Origin: Trogon surrucura | Taxonomy: Eukaryota > Chordata > Aves > Trogoniformes > Trogonidae | Assembly (NCBI GenBank): GCA_020746105.1 | Contig: CM036630.1 | Location: 12,299,840 to 12,363,839 of the forward strand | Length of the DNA: 64,000 nt | Direction of reading: 5' to 3' | In this document: positions 46,600-59,864 of the stretch, in pieces | How positions within the stretch are numbered: position 1 is the stretch's first letter | Layout of the letters: the number at the start of each line of letters is the position of its first letter | The notes under the pieces: generated by a model | Databases searched by the model: none | Told to the model about the DNA's origin: nothing | The model's input: only the letters and a program-made list of their open reading frames with translations | Program-made: the position numbers and the translations under genes

Positions 46600-48350
46600 C
46601 AGCAGACATCAGCAAAAGGGAGGGAGAGATTTGGATAAAAATGATCCCAGAAGGGCAGTGGGTCCTACACAGAAAAGGAAAACAAAAAAGAAACACAAAA
46701 GCAATTCTTGCCTCTGATACAGATAAGAATTTATTCTTCACCTCAAACCTTGCAGGCAAATTAATTCTGCGTGATCTCTTGGCTGTTTTCACAACGGCAC
46801 CTTTGCCAGGCAGTTGAGATTTCCAGTAGAAGCCGGAGCTGTTCCAAACACCACACACCATTGTGCCAGGTGCTCTTATTAAAAATTTGATGCTTCTAAA
46901 TATGGTTAAAAGACAAGGAGAATGGAAGGTGTGCATAATGCGAGCAAACCAGCAACAGGCCCCAAGGCATCACAGAATATATGACCAGCAAAATGGCAAT
47001 TCCAATAGGTACTAAAAGGCATCCAGAGTCTTAATGGCCAGTTATGATCCTGATTTAGTTAATCAGAGCCAGCTATCTTACTAGACACACAGATCAAAAC
47101 CCTCCATCCCCACTATCATCTGTAGCCTGTTACACATGCCTTTTATAGAAGATAATTTATCTCCAAGTATATACAGAAACATAAGAGTCTTTCATGGACT
47201 TGCTCTTACAAATTAGAAAGCTTTTCTCAACATCATGCTTGAGATAAAGTTTATGTTATTTCTGGTGACAAAAGTCAGTGCAAGATAACGAAGCGTTTCC
47301 ATACAAAGGAAAACCAATTCTGGTGACTTCTGCAAGGGGTTTATCCAACAGACACATTTCACAGACTCATGCTGTTCTACATAAAATTGGTTTCTATTCC
47401 GTCCACAAATTTCAGATTTTAGCCTCAGCGTAACAGTTGTGTCTGCCACTCTATTAATTTTATTCTGAGATGCAATGTATTTAGAAAACTATTTAATAAT
47501 TCAGTATTTTTTCCCTTAGCCAACTTACAGCATCCCTTTCCAGAAACGATCAACATCGTGCGATTCATTCCGATATGCTTACTCATGCATGACTATAATA
47601 CAGGAATATGGGACTAAAACAAACAAAAATAGCCACTCTGCACTTCTTAAAGCAAGATTTTAATTTTATTTGTCATTGGCTCAGAAGTTAAATGACCCTA
47701 AAATTTTAAGAATCTCTTAAGCGCTAGATCTGAGCTCACGTTAATTACATCTCCCCACTGCGGGTAACGAATCCGTATGGATTTCTGCTCGCTAGGAACC
47801 GCAGGAGCAGGAATTTCAGCAAGAAGTCACACGTGTGTATCTGAAGACAGCTTTTAAATCTTGTAAGGAAATGAAGCAGTTTCCACGTCCAAGTCCCCGA
47901 AGAGCAGCACGGGAGCCGTTTGCTCCACTCAAGCTGTGTGAGAAGAAGCAACCACACATACGTGCTCCTGCTCCTCAGAGACAGGTGAATCGCTGAGCAG
48001 GCAAAACAGCTTTAGTTAACTGGAGCCACCTACTGAGCTCATTACTAGTCAAAAAGCAGGGTCTTTGATTAATAGCAAAAAAAAACCCACAAACCAGCAA
48101 ACAAACAAAAATAGGCTTTATTGAAATCTTCATGTGTTCCATCTTTAAGCTTCTCGATGACTCTCTGTCCCTTCTTCACTAACTTTCAATCATATCTCAG
48201 TTCGGACTCTCTGTTTTGCTCATTTAAACATTCTGCAAACAGTTGATTTGTTTGAATGTTTGTGTAAATTGTCTCCATACCTCAACCAGATGCATTTATT
48301 AAGCCACACACCAGGATGTGAGAAGAAACAGGACAGCTTGCTAACCAAAT
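46600..48350. other. Noncoding DNA, no gene seen
   Basis: A further CpG-rich spot lies at 47720-47960 (GCGGGTAACGAATCCG, CAAGTCCCCGAAGAGC). An A/C-rich run lies at 48076-48115. No splice pair stands out. Confidence 0.5.
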
Positions 48351-48359
48351 AACCCACAT

Positions 48360-48740
48360 CCCACTGGCAGTCTGCCCACGAGAGCCGTGTCCCGCCAGCT
48401 CTGCCCCTCGTCTTCGCGGCCGCTCACGTACCCAGACACCACCGCACTTTGATTTACCAGCCAGCTTAGGCTCCCACCTGATTTTCAGCATGTGAATCGT
48501 TTCTAAACTTACATTACAGACCTGATTTTCAGTATTAATTCTCGTGTCTTGATAACAATTTAATAAATAAATAAATAGATTAATATTAAAAAACCCCAGC
48601 TTGGTTTAGCACAGAAGAAACATCCCGGCAACTGGATTTTGCATCTGGGACAGGCTCGGCTGCAGCTCTCGGAAGCAGCGCTCGGGGTTTGCCTGGCAGC
48701 CATCCCCACCACCTGCATTCCGCAGCAGGAGAAGCCATTG
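48360..48740. promoter_or_regulatory. CpG-rich patch with NotI site
   Basis: CpG is dense at 48370-48453 (about nine in 90 bases) and again at 48605-48725. A GCGGCCGC NotI site, rare in bird DNA outside CpG islands, lies at 48416-48423. An AT-rich (AAAT)4 stretch at 48560-48580 separates the two halves. No open frame is convincing. Confidence 0.35.
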
Positions 48741-50745
48741 GTATTCAAAACATACTCCAGTTAGGACTACCACCATATGCTGACAAAATATCATGTATTA
48801 GAGCCTAGGACAGCTGTTTTGCTACCTCCATCAGGTGAGAGCAAAAGGAACTTCCAGGGAGGAGGAGAATTAAGGAAGCTGAACAACTCAACCCAGGTGC
48901 CAGTCACTCGTACCATCCTGGCTGGGCACTGGGAAACTTTGGGTGCTGCCCTCAGACACACAGAGCGATACTTCTGCAGCCTTTACGGAAAACATATTTC
49001 TAATTTCAATCACTAACAATTGTCATTCAGAACCGCCAGGGGAAATTCGAAGCACCCTACTACCTCATGAGAATAACGCAGTAATCTGGAAACATTACAG
49101 CAATGTGTCACTTTCTCTTTTGTTCTAAATAAAAAGAGGGGAATAAAAATTAAAGATCATATTAAAAGCAAATGCTATTTCATTCTAGATTTCTGAAGGG
49201 CATCCACTTTAGACCACAGTGCATCTAGACATCTCATTATTTAATAAAAATAATTTAGCTGTGAAGAACATTAATTTTCTCAGTGAAATTTCATCTCACT
49301 TTGCAGCTTTTCTAACCTCATTAGAAACCTCCTAGCAAAGTGTGAATTGCCAGTGTCCAAACTGGACAATAAGATCAATCATAGATCCATTAGAAAGAGA
49401 AGACAGGAGAAGTGTCACTAGCAAAATACTTTTGATTGTTTAAACTGTTGCCTTTATGTGGTGAGAAATGCTGACTGTTTCCTCTGCCACTGTCGCCCTC
49501 TACAAATACAGTCCATGCAAATAAAAATATAATGTGAATGCAGTGCTAAACTGGTAGGTGAAAACTATTACATGCACTATCTTTGCACAAAGAAAGTCTA
49601 CCTTGAATTAATTGTTTTAGAAGACTATTCTATTTATATACAAATATTTACACAGCATTTAACAGCACTATGCTTATCTCTCCTTGCATTAAAAATATTG
49701 TATTTTAAAAACAGAACCATTGTGCTACTTTCAACAATTTTCAAGAATATTACAAAAATATCCCCTGCACTGGAAACAAAGAGTAAAAGAAAACCACTTT
49801 ATATCCTATTTATGCAACACAAAGGAGATCTAAAGCAGTTCCATAAACCCTTGAAGCTAGTTGGCCTCAAAAAAACTATATTGATATTAAAAATACATTT
49901 ATGATTACAGATATTTTCATAACCCTAAATTAGGCAGCCTTGAATTACTTTCTATTTACCCATGGGCAGATACTGTGGATTAACTGGGATACAGTAGTTT
50001 GTTACCCAGAGCCCCCATGCACATCCCTACCCAGAGTAGCTTAGGTTTAAGAGGTGAATCTACAGGGTGTGATCTTCAGGATGTCATCCCTAAAGAACAG
50101 GAAAATGTCTTCCAAGATCCAAACAATAGAGTCAATAATATTCTCATAGCACAGACACTAATTTCTTACACAACTCATGTTTGCCAGGGAGGAAAGACCC
50201 TTACGTGGCATGAGCAATCGTACTTGAGAAATCTCCTTGGGGATCCAGCAAGAACCAGTAATTTCAAGTGAGGCTGTTAAAAAACATCCATTTTTTTCTA
50301 AACTGAAAAAATCACAAGGAAATGCTTGAAATTTTAGTCCATCTTGATCTTCCTTTCCCCAATTACTTTTAAATAAAGCAGTACAGAAAACACAGCAAGT
50401 GCTTTTCCTTTATCATAACTCAGGGGGTTTTTTTTCCAGTCAACCCAATGTCTAACATCCATTTGCAAATAAAAGCTTAAAAACGCTGTGGAAAAAACAG
50501 TAGTTAGACATACTGGGGTGGCAGGGCAGAGGGGGAAGGTCTCACTTCAAATATAACTAATAAAAAATAACTAACTAGCTTTGCATTTGGCAAACAAATG
50601 AGTTCAATACACCCAGTTGAATATACCTACCCTACACTTCACATCCACCTAGTGACATTGGGGACCAGACTCCCCACCATGAGGCATGGTTAAGGCTGGT
50701 TATCTTTACCACTTACTTTAAAAAACGAAACCAAACCCACCGCAC
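48741..50745. other. AT-rich noncoding DNA
   Basis: No repeat match or splice pair. A 110-codon frame at 49572-49904 is made of AT-rich codons (Ile, Leu, Lys, Phe) and is read as chance. Confidence 0.5.
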
Positions 50746-50749
50746 AACC

Positions 50750-51120
50750 CAGCAATAAGCAGCCGCTGCCAAGCACCAGACCATCGCTGGAGGCACTTCC
50801 AGAGGAAAAGCAGCCGCGTGAAACCGATCTGCCCTGGCTCGTGCCGCTGCCCCGGGAGGCTGCGAGGAGGCGAGGAATTCAAACATGAATGAAGTGTTTT
50901 CCTTGCACTGTCCACTGGAACTCCTCAGCACGCCTGGCTGCCGTTACAAAATTGTCTGCTTCAGTACAACACTTGCCAGAAATTATTAACACTTGGATTT
51001 CTCACAGAGAAAGATTGGCTCCTCTGCACTGCCCGGGACGGCTGGGGGAGGAACGAGCGGCTGCGCAAGGCAATCGGCATCCTCCAGTGCTTTATGTACT
51101 CCGACACGGAGAAACAGGGT
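50750..51120 (+). promoter_or_regulatory. CpG-island-like patch, possible promoter
   Basis: By eye about 20 CpG in 370 bases at a little over half G+C (observed/expected about 0.7). It is the strongest CpG cluster of the window and comes in two bursts, 50755-50875 and 51030-51115. It overlaps the start of an exon candidate with a strong donor at 51181, which fits a transcription start on the plus strand. Confidence 0.38.
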
Positions 51121-51180
51121 AGAGCTGCAGGAGTTGTTTTCTTCTGCTTGACTTGCCTTACACAGGAACAATTTAAGCAG
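51008..51180 (+). other. Candidate exon in CpG patch
   Basis: The donor TTAAGCAG|GTGAGA at 51181 is strong. A modest acceptor GATTTCTCACAG ends at 51007, or the segment may be part of a first exon. One frame, without an ATG near its start, stays open from about 50888 to 51291 and includes DGWGRNERLRKAIGILQCFM. The opposite strand is open too. No family is recognised. A CpG-island lncRNA or first exon is possible. Confidence 0.28.
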
Positions 51181-54100
51181 GTGAGAGCTGCACTGATTTT
51201 GACCTCACTGGGTGGGTACAAACTTTCTACGTGCAAATTTCTGCTACCTGAAAAAAAAGGTCACGTTTCACCCCCCGCTTCCAGACTATGAGAAGTTTTG
51301 TTTAGCCCCATTAATGTAGTATCCATAAGCACCCCATCATTCTTGACAGATTTATTCTCACAAATTCCTGAGAGGCAGAGAACCACACAAATCATGGTTA
51401 TGCCATTTTTGCAGATAGCTTTTTTGTGTCACACTCTCACAGGCAACAGAGCCAAGTTACACACAGATGCCTGGAAGGGCCAGGGGAAGCAAGGACACGT
51501 ACTGACCCTGCTGAGACGCAGCCACATCCCCTTACCAAGTGCTCTGCCCTCAGTGAGAATAACCTGTCCTTTCCCTTAATTCTTCCTGCAGGTTTTCAGC
51601 ATCTTGAGTACTACCCAAAATACCAGAATATACTATCTACCTACATATCTCATCAAACATTTAGGAGCTTAATTGCAGTGAACTTCTGAAAATGGCACAT
51701 TCAGAACAGCCAACTCTGCAGACTGAAATCAAGATTGCTGCTGGCCTGATAACCAACTGGTAAAATGCAATTAAACAGCAGATCTTCAGCCAATGCATCA
51801 TCCAGACAAAGCCAAGCCCAGAGCAAGAGCTCACAGGAAGCATCTTTGCTCCCTGCCCTGCTCAGGACGGGTGCACAGGGAAGGGACGATCTTTAATTTC
51901 TTTTCTATGCCGGTTCAGCTCATGGTAGGCTGCCACGAGCAGCGTGTTGTACTTGTGAAAGACTCACCATGTGTGCACATGTGGCTCTACCCAGTGTCAC
52001 ACAGAGTCCACCTGTGCACCTCAGGATGCTCAAAGCAGGAAAATGGGTCATACTCAACATTTGATCATTAAACGCACTTCTTTAAGCATTAAAGTAAATT
52101 ATTTGATACAAGGATATGTGGTAATAAAGAAGAGGGAAATAAATCCATGGCTGTTCAGGGCTGCTGGACCACAAGTTTCCATATTCTCTCAGGATTCGGT
52201 GCTGCCACCAGTCACGGCAGGCAGGGATGCTGCATACAGAAATCCTTTAGCTAGAAAATTAAGTTTACGTGAAGGAAGAGAACAGGATTGGATGCAGGAT
52301 TCTTTCATGCCCACACACGGCTTCTCCTGGTGCTGGGCACTGCTGTATTTGGAAGGCAAATCCACACACCTCTGGGATATAGCACTTCCCTAGTACTATA
52401 CACTTCAGGCTATTAAGACAAAAAAAAAATTGATTGAGAGCATCTGAGTAGTCTGGAAAAGTCTGCCCCTGGACCAAACAGGGAAAAAATAAAATTAAAT
52501 TAAATGAAGAAAAAATAAATATTAAACAATCTGTGAATGAAGGCCCAGGAATATGTTTAACTTTCTCTTGAGTCTACTGAAGGGAACAGCCAGCTTGGGT
52601 TAAAGTTGATAATGTGGTCCTAAAGAGGACTGAAAAGGAAAATAACTATTATGAACTTGGAGATGTGCCACTGCTTGTTTTGCTTTATACTTTTGATGAT
52701 GAACTGAACACAACCAACATCTTTCCCACACACACACTTCTCCCCCTGACCTCCCCCTGCTTCTAAAATCCATTTTCTAATCTGTCAGAGCACTTTAAAA
52801 CGAATCTTCATATTTTACAGCGTAGTTTATTTTTCAGCGAAACAGAGTAACATGTAGAGCTTCGTATCCCCTGGGAGAATAAGTGTAGGCTGCCAAGTAC
52901 TACACAGTTTTGCCTGTTTCCAAGCCATCCCTCTCGTTCCTCTGTTTCTGTCCCCAGCTCCCACCCAGCCTCCCACCAGCATCGCAGTGGATACCGGAAT
53001 CATCAACTCACTGTCAAAGCTACCTCGAAACAGCAGAGCTAAACATCCAAAACACCTTCGTGTCGTTTGCTCTGGAAGAAAATGCTTCAAATTACAGCTC
53101 CCAACATTGACATCATGTCACCAAAACAATGAAAACCAGCAATGACAAACAATTCTTTGAAGAAAATTTGGAATAGCAATGATACAATAAGCAGTCACTG
53201 TTATCTGAATTGCAGAAAGCTCAGCTTTTTCTACAAGCTCAAGATTATATTTTTTTTGCACGTTTTCACATGCATAAAACACGTTCAGGATGTTGAACAT
53301 CAAACATGTTCAGCCTAACAGGATCTAATGGTAACTCAGAGTCCAATCCTGATGTAATTTACACCTTATGCAGGCAAACACAACAAAGCACTGAAACTCT
53401 GTTTAATAATCTCCATTTTTCAGGCTAGAAGGACAAGTCAAGGCCTAAGTAAGGAGGGGGAAAAAAACATGCAAGGTATCTTAAAAGTCACACAAAGTCA
53501 GGGCAGTCAGTCACTTGCGCTGCATGGAAAGGAATATGTTTGTGTACTGACGCAGCACACCTCAGCTACCTTGCTACATTTAAAAACAATAAAGATTTTC
53601 TTTTTGGTTTGTTGGGGTTTTCTAGGGGGGAGACAGTGGAAAAATAGAAAGCTCACATTCGTAATATGAAATGGATGTTTTACAACAGTGCACCTGCCTA
53701 ATACTCCAGTCATATCCAGGTATTATTTCTATTATTTCAGTTATCGTTAGTATTATTCCTAGCCAGCTCTAAATACATAGAATATCACACATGCAAAACA
53801 TCCCATCCCACTGCTGCTGGGGCACAGCACGATGTTCTGGCCAAATGCTGGGTAATGAGGAAGGGAAATAAAAGACCAACCGCAGTATTTCTCCCTTAGG
53901 AAAGGATAAACTTAAGCTAATTATATACTTTGTAGGGAATGAAGCAAAATTTAAACCATGCTTGTTTCCTCATAGCTAATATTTATGTTAGCAGAGAAGG
54001 AAAAATAGCTACTACGATACACCTAGAACTGAAAAGCAGACCGTTATATACCTTTTGATGGATTACAGCTGTCTTAAACACAATAAATAAAAAGAAAAAG

Positions 54101-54363
54101 CACGGACACTACCAGTGGAGACATGCTTTAAACAGGACTCCATATTGGTTCTTTTTCCCAATATAATGCTTTATCCAATTAATCATCCTACTCTCATGGG
54201 TTTTTCCTCCTTTTTTCGCCCGTAGGTAGGTCACTGGGTAGTGATGCTAATTTGTCAAAGTTCTCATGCAATTTTCTGCTTATACAAAAGTGAGGAATCA
54301 CACTGCAATCTCAAAATCTATACTACACGAGACAATTCCAGTGCCAGAGTCTCAAAGTTACAC
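51181..54363. other. Noncoding DNA, no gene called
   Basis: Contains a TAAAA/TAAAT-rich run (52484-52530) and a short CA run (52727-52737). A TGGTTTGTTGGGGTTTT run lies near 53600. Frames up to 140 codons show no domain. Confidence 0.5.
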
Positions 54364-54489
54364 CTCTTTGTGTTGATCAAGGCAAAAATAAGTCTCCTTC
54401 ATTTCTATTAAGTCTTTATTCCGTGCTGCATCAGACACTACAGTTTCCTCTCCAGAGGTGTTTTGTTTGGGGCTTTCTTTTTTAAATAC
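54364..54489 (-). other. Candidate coding exon, 126 nt
   Basis: On the minus strand a strong acceptor (CTATTTCCTCTTTTCTTCC then TGGCAG) opens 42 codons in phase 0. They include VFKKESPKQNTSGEETVVSD and LIEMKETYFCLDQHKE, a lysine/glutamate-rich, intracellular-looking peptide. The end is either a weak donor (GAG|GTGTAA), giving a 0-0 exon, or one more codon and TAA at 54358-54360, giving a C-terminus HKEV. Entry phase agrees with the exit of the 61462-61520 candidate. No family is recognised. Confidence 0.38.
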
Positions 54490-55822
54490 CTGCCAGGAAG
54501 AAAAGAGGAAATAGCACGATAGGTTCATTACTCCTATCTGATTTCTTTCTGACATCATGCAATTACACAAAGATGGAAATTAAATTTTAAAATAGCATTC
54601 CAATGCTTTCTGAAAAGAAAATTCTGTGTTTACCCAGAAAGGATGGAAATTTTCATCCAAACGTATATGTCAAACAGGGAGAATTAGAAAAGAAAGTGCA
54701 ATTCTTTGCTGTGAAGGATCCGGCCACAAGAGAGAAAAGGAAACTAAACAGTGTCGCCTTTCTAATATACGTTGAAAAAATAACAAGAGAAAGAAAAGAT
54801 GAATGCTCTAATTCTACATATCCTTTTCAGGAAGCTTAAAAAAGAAAAAATCCCAACATCCTGACCACTTCAGGCTCCCCCAGGAAAACATTTCAGTTGC
54901 TAAAAAAGATCTCAGATGTTTACACACGCAGCGAGGTCAGCTGGACCCCCGCTGAACAGTAGCTTTCAGCACTTACTAGGTCCACCCATAAATCTTCACA
55001 TGCTCCAAAAGAGAGGCTTCAGACAGAGGCTGCTGGCCACCAGCCCTTCAATAATTCACTTGTATAAAATCATTTTCTACAGCTCGCATGGGGCCAGCGG
55101 CCAGCCCGGTCTTTGAAGCGAGAGAGGAAAATTCAGCCGGGTGCGGGGCTGCAGCTCCCACGCCTGCACTTGTCCTTGCCACCTCCAGCCAAGGAGGGTA
55201 GGAGGTTATAAAATAAAATTAAAAATAATAAAAATAATAAAGATCCACCAATATAAGAGCCAAGCCACGCTTTGACAGAAGCAGCTTTTGAAAAGAAAAT
55301 GCCCGAGGTGGGTAAAAGGCTCTTCCAGCTAAGTGGAAATATTTCAGCCCTCAAATGAGTTTAAAAAACAAACCCTCTCAAATGACGGGAGAATTCAAAG
55401 AGCCCCCAGGGTCCCAGGTCACCTCCCAGACACTTCCACTGCACGTCGGGAAATCCCTTCTCACGTTTAGAGGGACACGTCTTGCTCCCGCCGTACACAG
55501 TGAGGGCTCTGGTCCCCGCGGGACTGAACGGTCAGAGGGACGGTCCTTTTTCTTTGAGGAAGGGGCTCTATTAAGCAGGAAAATTTTTACCCAGAAACTT
55601 TCAGCAATGGCATATCATTCAGTTCCTCTTCCCGTGACTTAAAAATAAACCAACAACCAAAAAATCCCAAGGGTGCGAGTTGTTGGGGGTTTTTGCTACT
55701 GGAAAGGCAAAGGAGGAGGTCTCAGCCTGCTGGAGGCCAGGACTGGATTTGGAGGAAGAGCAGAGGATTGAGAAACAACAGAGCTTCCCACCCACGGTCA
55801 GCTTCAGGTTTTCTATTTCCAG
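54490..55822. other. Noncoding DNA with GC-richer patches
   Basis: GC-richer spots at 55085-55195 and 55380-55560 include several CpG. An AAT-rich run lies at 55209-55242. A 78-codon plus frame at 54603-54839 is lysine-rich and lacks splice support beyond a possible ACCCAG acceptor. Confidence 0.45.
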
Positions 55823-55980
55823 GACAGAAATCCTAAATTCAAGAGTGTAAAATTTTCAAAATACTACATCTTCATGGACAGAGAGAGGCCTGTTCACAGC
55901 GTGCCACAGGGAGAAATCAGAAGGCAGAAATAGAAATCTGCTCAAGGCAGGCTGGGTTAAATGGAGCTTGCTAAGAACAG
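55823..55980 (+). other. Candidate exon, 158 nt
   Basis: The acceptor CAGGTTTTCTATTTCCAG and the donor AAGAACAG|GTAAGA are both strong. The best frame runs 36 codons from the acceptor and then meets TAG, so the exon would be non-coding or hold a C-terminus. It is a likely lncRNA exon if transcribed. Confidence 0.27.
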
Positions 55981-58900
55981 GTAAGATGGTCCTGTCAAGA
56001 AGATTAAAATAAAGTAGATGCTCGCAATGGAAGGATGGAGGGAAGATCAGAAACCAAGCAGTGTGAAATGGGAGGAAACCACAAAACATGATGGACAGCC
56101 TGCAAAGCAAGTCCACCCAAATGACAATGACGGGGAACCGCTGCCCTGATTTTCACCCATTCCATCAGGTCAAAACAAAGCCTGAACACACAAATAAAGC
56201 AAGCGAAAGATTGATTTGATCTAGGCTTAAAATTTAACATCATGGGGTTGGGTGGAGGTTTAAACAATGTCGAAGTGCCTGCAGTGTCACGGTGTGTAAC
56301 GATTGTAAACGTTCAAACTGGCAGCAGCAGCAGTTTATACAGATACCGGATTGTATTTCCACACCTTCAAAAGTTGTTAGCCTGAAGTTCAAGCTCTTTT
56401 GAACCAAGAGCTGAGAACCAAGGCACACCAAACAAACAAGCAGTTCGAAAATGTATTTTATGCATAATTATTGTCTCTAACACAACTGAAATGCAAACCC
56501 TAATATGATCTGAGAAGGTGAACCACAGCTTCAAGAGTCTTTGTGTTACCCAGCATTTTGCTGTGCCTCTCACAAGATGGCAATACTAAGTGAGATCCCC
56601 CAAACAAGCAGCCATCACATCTTCAAAGGCAAAAGAAACTAAACTGGAAACAAACTGAAAAGAGAAATGAGCTCTTCATCGCAGCTGTGATTAAACGAAC
56701 CAACTGCCTAACGCTAGGATAAATATCGTATTTCAGTGGATTTAACTGCATTTTGTCCTGGCAAAGCTGATTATAAAAGCATGAGATAATTTGCAATTAT
56801 GAATTAAAAACATAACATTTTTCAAATGGCATAAAAATTATAACAGTGTCCATACACTGATATATAACATGTGCCATCTAAGGATTTTAGAATTTCCCCC
56901 AGAAAGCATCTCAGGTTACCTGAACCTATAAACTACACCACCTACATTCAGAATATCGAAGTTTTTCCAAGTGTTTCTTCTCCATGCCTGTGGGACACTG
57001 TTCACATGCCACTTCCAAGAAAATACAGAGGAAGTGGGAGGCCTTCAATATTCCCAAAAAATCCCATCACATCACAATTCCAAGAAATTCGGATATCTTC
57101 ATACCAAGTTCACCCTTATGTTTCTAAGCTGTGTGGGAGAGAAAAGCACGTACCTCACCTCCTCCTGCACTTCTGATAAATTAATTTCCCAATACGACAG
57201 AACCATACAGCCAAATAACCTTCTCACCAAGGTTTGTGTTGTACTTAAGCTTAAATCTGAATTCGTTGGATTTGCAATGCTTCTTTGGTAAAATTATTAT
57301 ATGCCTGTAAAGCTGTGGGAAGGCTGGGAAAAGCTGCACGTAAAAGGCACTCTCAGAGCAAGCCTGGATGAGCTCAGGCTTTTTTCTGGAGACTATATGT
57401 AACAACAGCCACAGCGTCTCTGAAGGCTGAGCCTGCTTTTCCCCATGTCACCACAGAAAATACAAAGTTAGCATCAGCGATGATGAGACAGAGCAGGACA
57501 ATCCCGTGTCCAAACAGAGAGAGGTCCAGTAGGATGCCCCTTGCTGCTCCATTTGGTTGCTTGCCCTGTCACATGAGTCCTTGTCCACAATCCCATGTCA
57601 GTGTGGGGATCGATGAGGGGAGAAGGGTTCACGGTGAAGCTGCGGTCTTGGCGCTGCCCAGTGCCTCACGTCTCCTCCAGATATGCATCTCCAACTCCAC
57701 CCCTCTCTCCCTCCCTAGTTTCTCTCTCCCCTGTTATTTTCCATAGCTGAAGACATCACTGAGTTTTCTCATCAGCATGAAACATTCACTGGAAAGAGTC
57801 AGGTTTATTTTGTTCAATGTGGTTGTGCTAGATAAGCATTTGGGAACTGTTATTTGTCTTGCAGAAGTTTCCTCTCGATACAGGCCAGTAGCCTGCACGC
57901 CGGTATCTGTTAGCATCCTGATTAATTGTCAGTCTTGTTTCTTCTAGTCAGACTTCATGATTGTAGTCAAGTACTGTCCTTTCCTGATATGCACGAAGTT
58001 ACGCTTTTGTCAGATGTATTTATATTCAAATATTACAGGGAGCAATTTCATTTTTTTCTGCACCAGAACTGGGATGTATTATGTGGCTGGCTGGTGCACG
58101 GTAACTCTCCTGGAGAGAAGAAACAACCCCCAAGTGCTTTTCCTGCAGGAACGGAAAGCAAGTTTAAAATCCACAGCAGCATTGCCTATTTTCAAGCTTC
58201 TCATCCATACACTGACCAGCGGTGGTGAGAAAATCAGTGCTGCTTGCCAAGCAGTCACAAAGGGACGGCCTCCTCCAGAAAATAATACACCCGCCGGTGA
58301 TGGGCACCCCTCCAGATGGACAGATTGCGGCAGCACGCACATCAGCTCATCAACCTGTGTCAAAACTAATTTGTTAAACGTCTCCCAACAACTTCTGTAT
58401 TTTGAAACACATTACAATAGGATAAAAAAGAAAAAGAGGCTCACTTGCTTAAAGCACCCAGGCCAGGGTCTGGCTGTTCTCTGGACAGAAGGACCTTTTG
58501 GTCCTTCGCTGTAGTCAAGAACATGCCCACATATTTAAATTAGTCTTCTGATAAAAGCATGCCAGAAGACAGGACAGAGCTCTTAATGCGGGAGAACTGC
58601 CCTCCTGATGAAATTATTTGCTCTGAAGCATATAGCTGGAAGGATGAATATCCAACGACTTCACACCAAAGAGTAGACCAGCATCAGCCAGCACAACCCC
58701 ACTGGCACCACGGATGACGGGTGCAGCACCTCAGTGTCTTTGGGAAACACAAACGCTGGGCAGATGTCTTTGCTGCAAAGCTTGCAAGATGGCAGTGATA
58801 GAAAAAGAAAGGAAAACGTATTTACAGGCTGGAGGCAACGCTCCCCCCTGAGCACTGCGGTTTCTGTTGAGTCAGAGCTGTCATCTGCCCTGCAACAAAC

Positions 58901-59864
58901 TTATCTTCACTGTCCATTTTGCGAGTAAGATTCAATCAGGGCTCCCTGCCTCCTCGGGGAACCAGCACTTCAGCGTGAACTGCTTCCACTCAAATGTAAT
59001 GGAGTGAGATTGCTCATGCCATTACTTTAAATGGTTTGAGGTCACACAGTCCCCAATTTCATTAGCTGCATTTATATACAGACCTTACACTTAATACCGT
59101 GGAACCCAGAGATGTGTATACATGACGTGTCATCTTCCCACCAGAAAAAAAAAAAAAAAGTAAAAACGCAAAGAAATTAAAACACGTGCCAATAGCAGCA
59201 AATTATCAATATAAACCAGAGCACCACTTTAAGCATCTCCATTTGATACGTCATCTCTGTGGGGAGGATATTTCCGCACACAGGTATAAACATCACACAC
59301 TTCAATCAACTGTTTGCAAGTGGAAGACATGGAATGAGTCCCATCCTATTCTGCTTTACAGCTCTACAAATCAGAGAAACGACCATCAGTCAGACTTTCA
59401 CACGCTGATGTTGGCAGGCTCTGTAAAACCAGGAGCCCCAGACCTCACCTGCACTCAGGAGTTCATCTAGGTCCAAGTGTTGCATCTGAGCTAATTAGCT
59501 AAATCACTGCCGGAGGCTGCGTGGGGTCAGACTCGTGTCCTCACAGAGCAGGGCAAGGGAGCTGCGAACAATGCTCGAGGAGCTGCCTCCCTCTTCCAGA
59601 TAAACCAGTCTTAGGGCAGTTTACACTAAAAACTGAAACAGGTTAGAAACTAAACTCAGGGCCTGATACGATATCGCACCGCAACAATTCAAAGAGCATA
59701 TGCCTGCACACTGGGCAATGCGTCTGAATCTCTCTAGCAACATGCAAGAGAGAGAATAAAATAATAATACACATATCCTCAATTTAACAGCATGACAGGA
59801 GTGAGAGATGAAGTACTCTTGAACACAAAACCACAAGCAATTAATCTTTGCATGACTGAACAGG
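55981..59864. other. Noncoding DNA, no gene called
   Basis: The longest frame in the window, 185 codons at 57957-58514, has no domain, mixed composition and a lysine run, and is about what chance gives. On the minus strand a 36-nt open segment at 58445-58480 has a fair acceptor and an AA|GTGAGC donor. An A15 tract lies at 59145-59159. Confidence 0.5.

Noticed and set aside
46472-46936. 154-codon minus-strand frame
   Set aside because: No start context, splice site or domain. Openness is explained by a locally CpG-rich patch on one side.
57957-58514. Longest open frame (185 codons, plus strand)
   Set aside because: Roughly one frame this long is expected by chance in 64 kb read in six frames. 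It has no domain, mixed composition and no splice support.
59449-59485. 37-nt minus-strand exon (MQHLDLDELLSA) with a GCAG|GTGAGG donor
   Set aside because: The donor is excellent but the acceptor lacks a pyrimidine tract, and the short open frame carries no weight.
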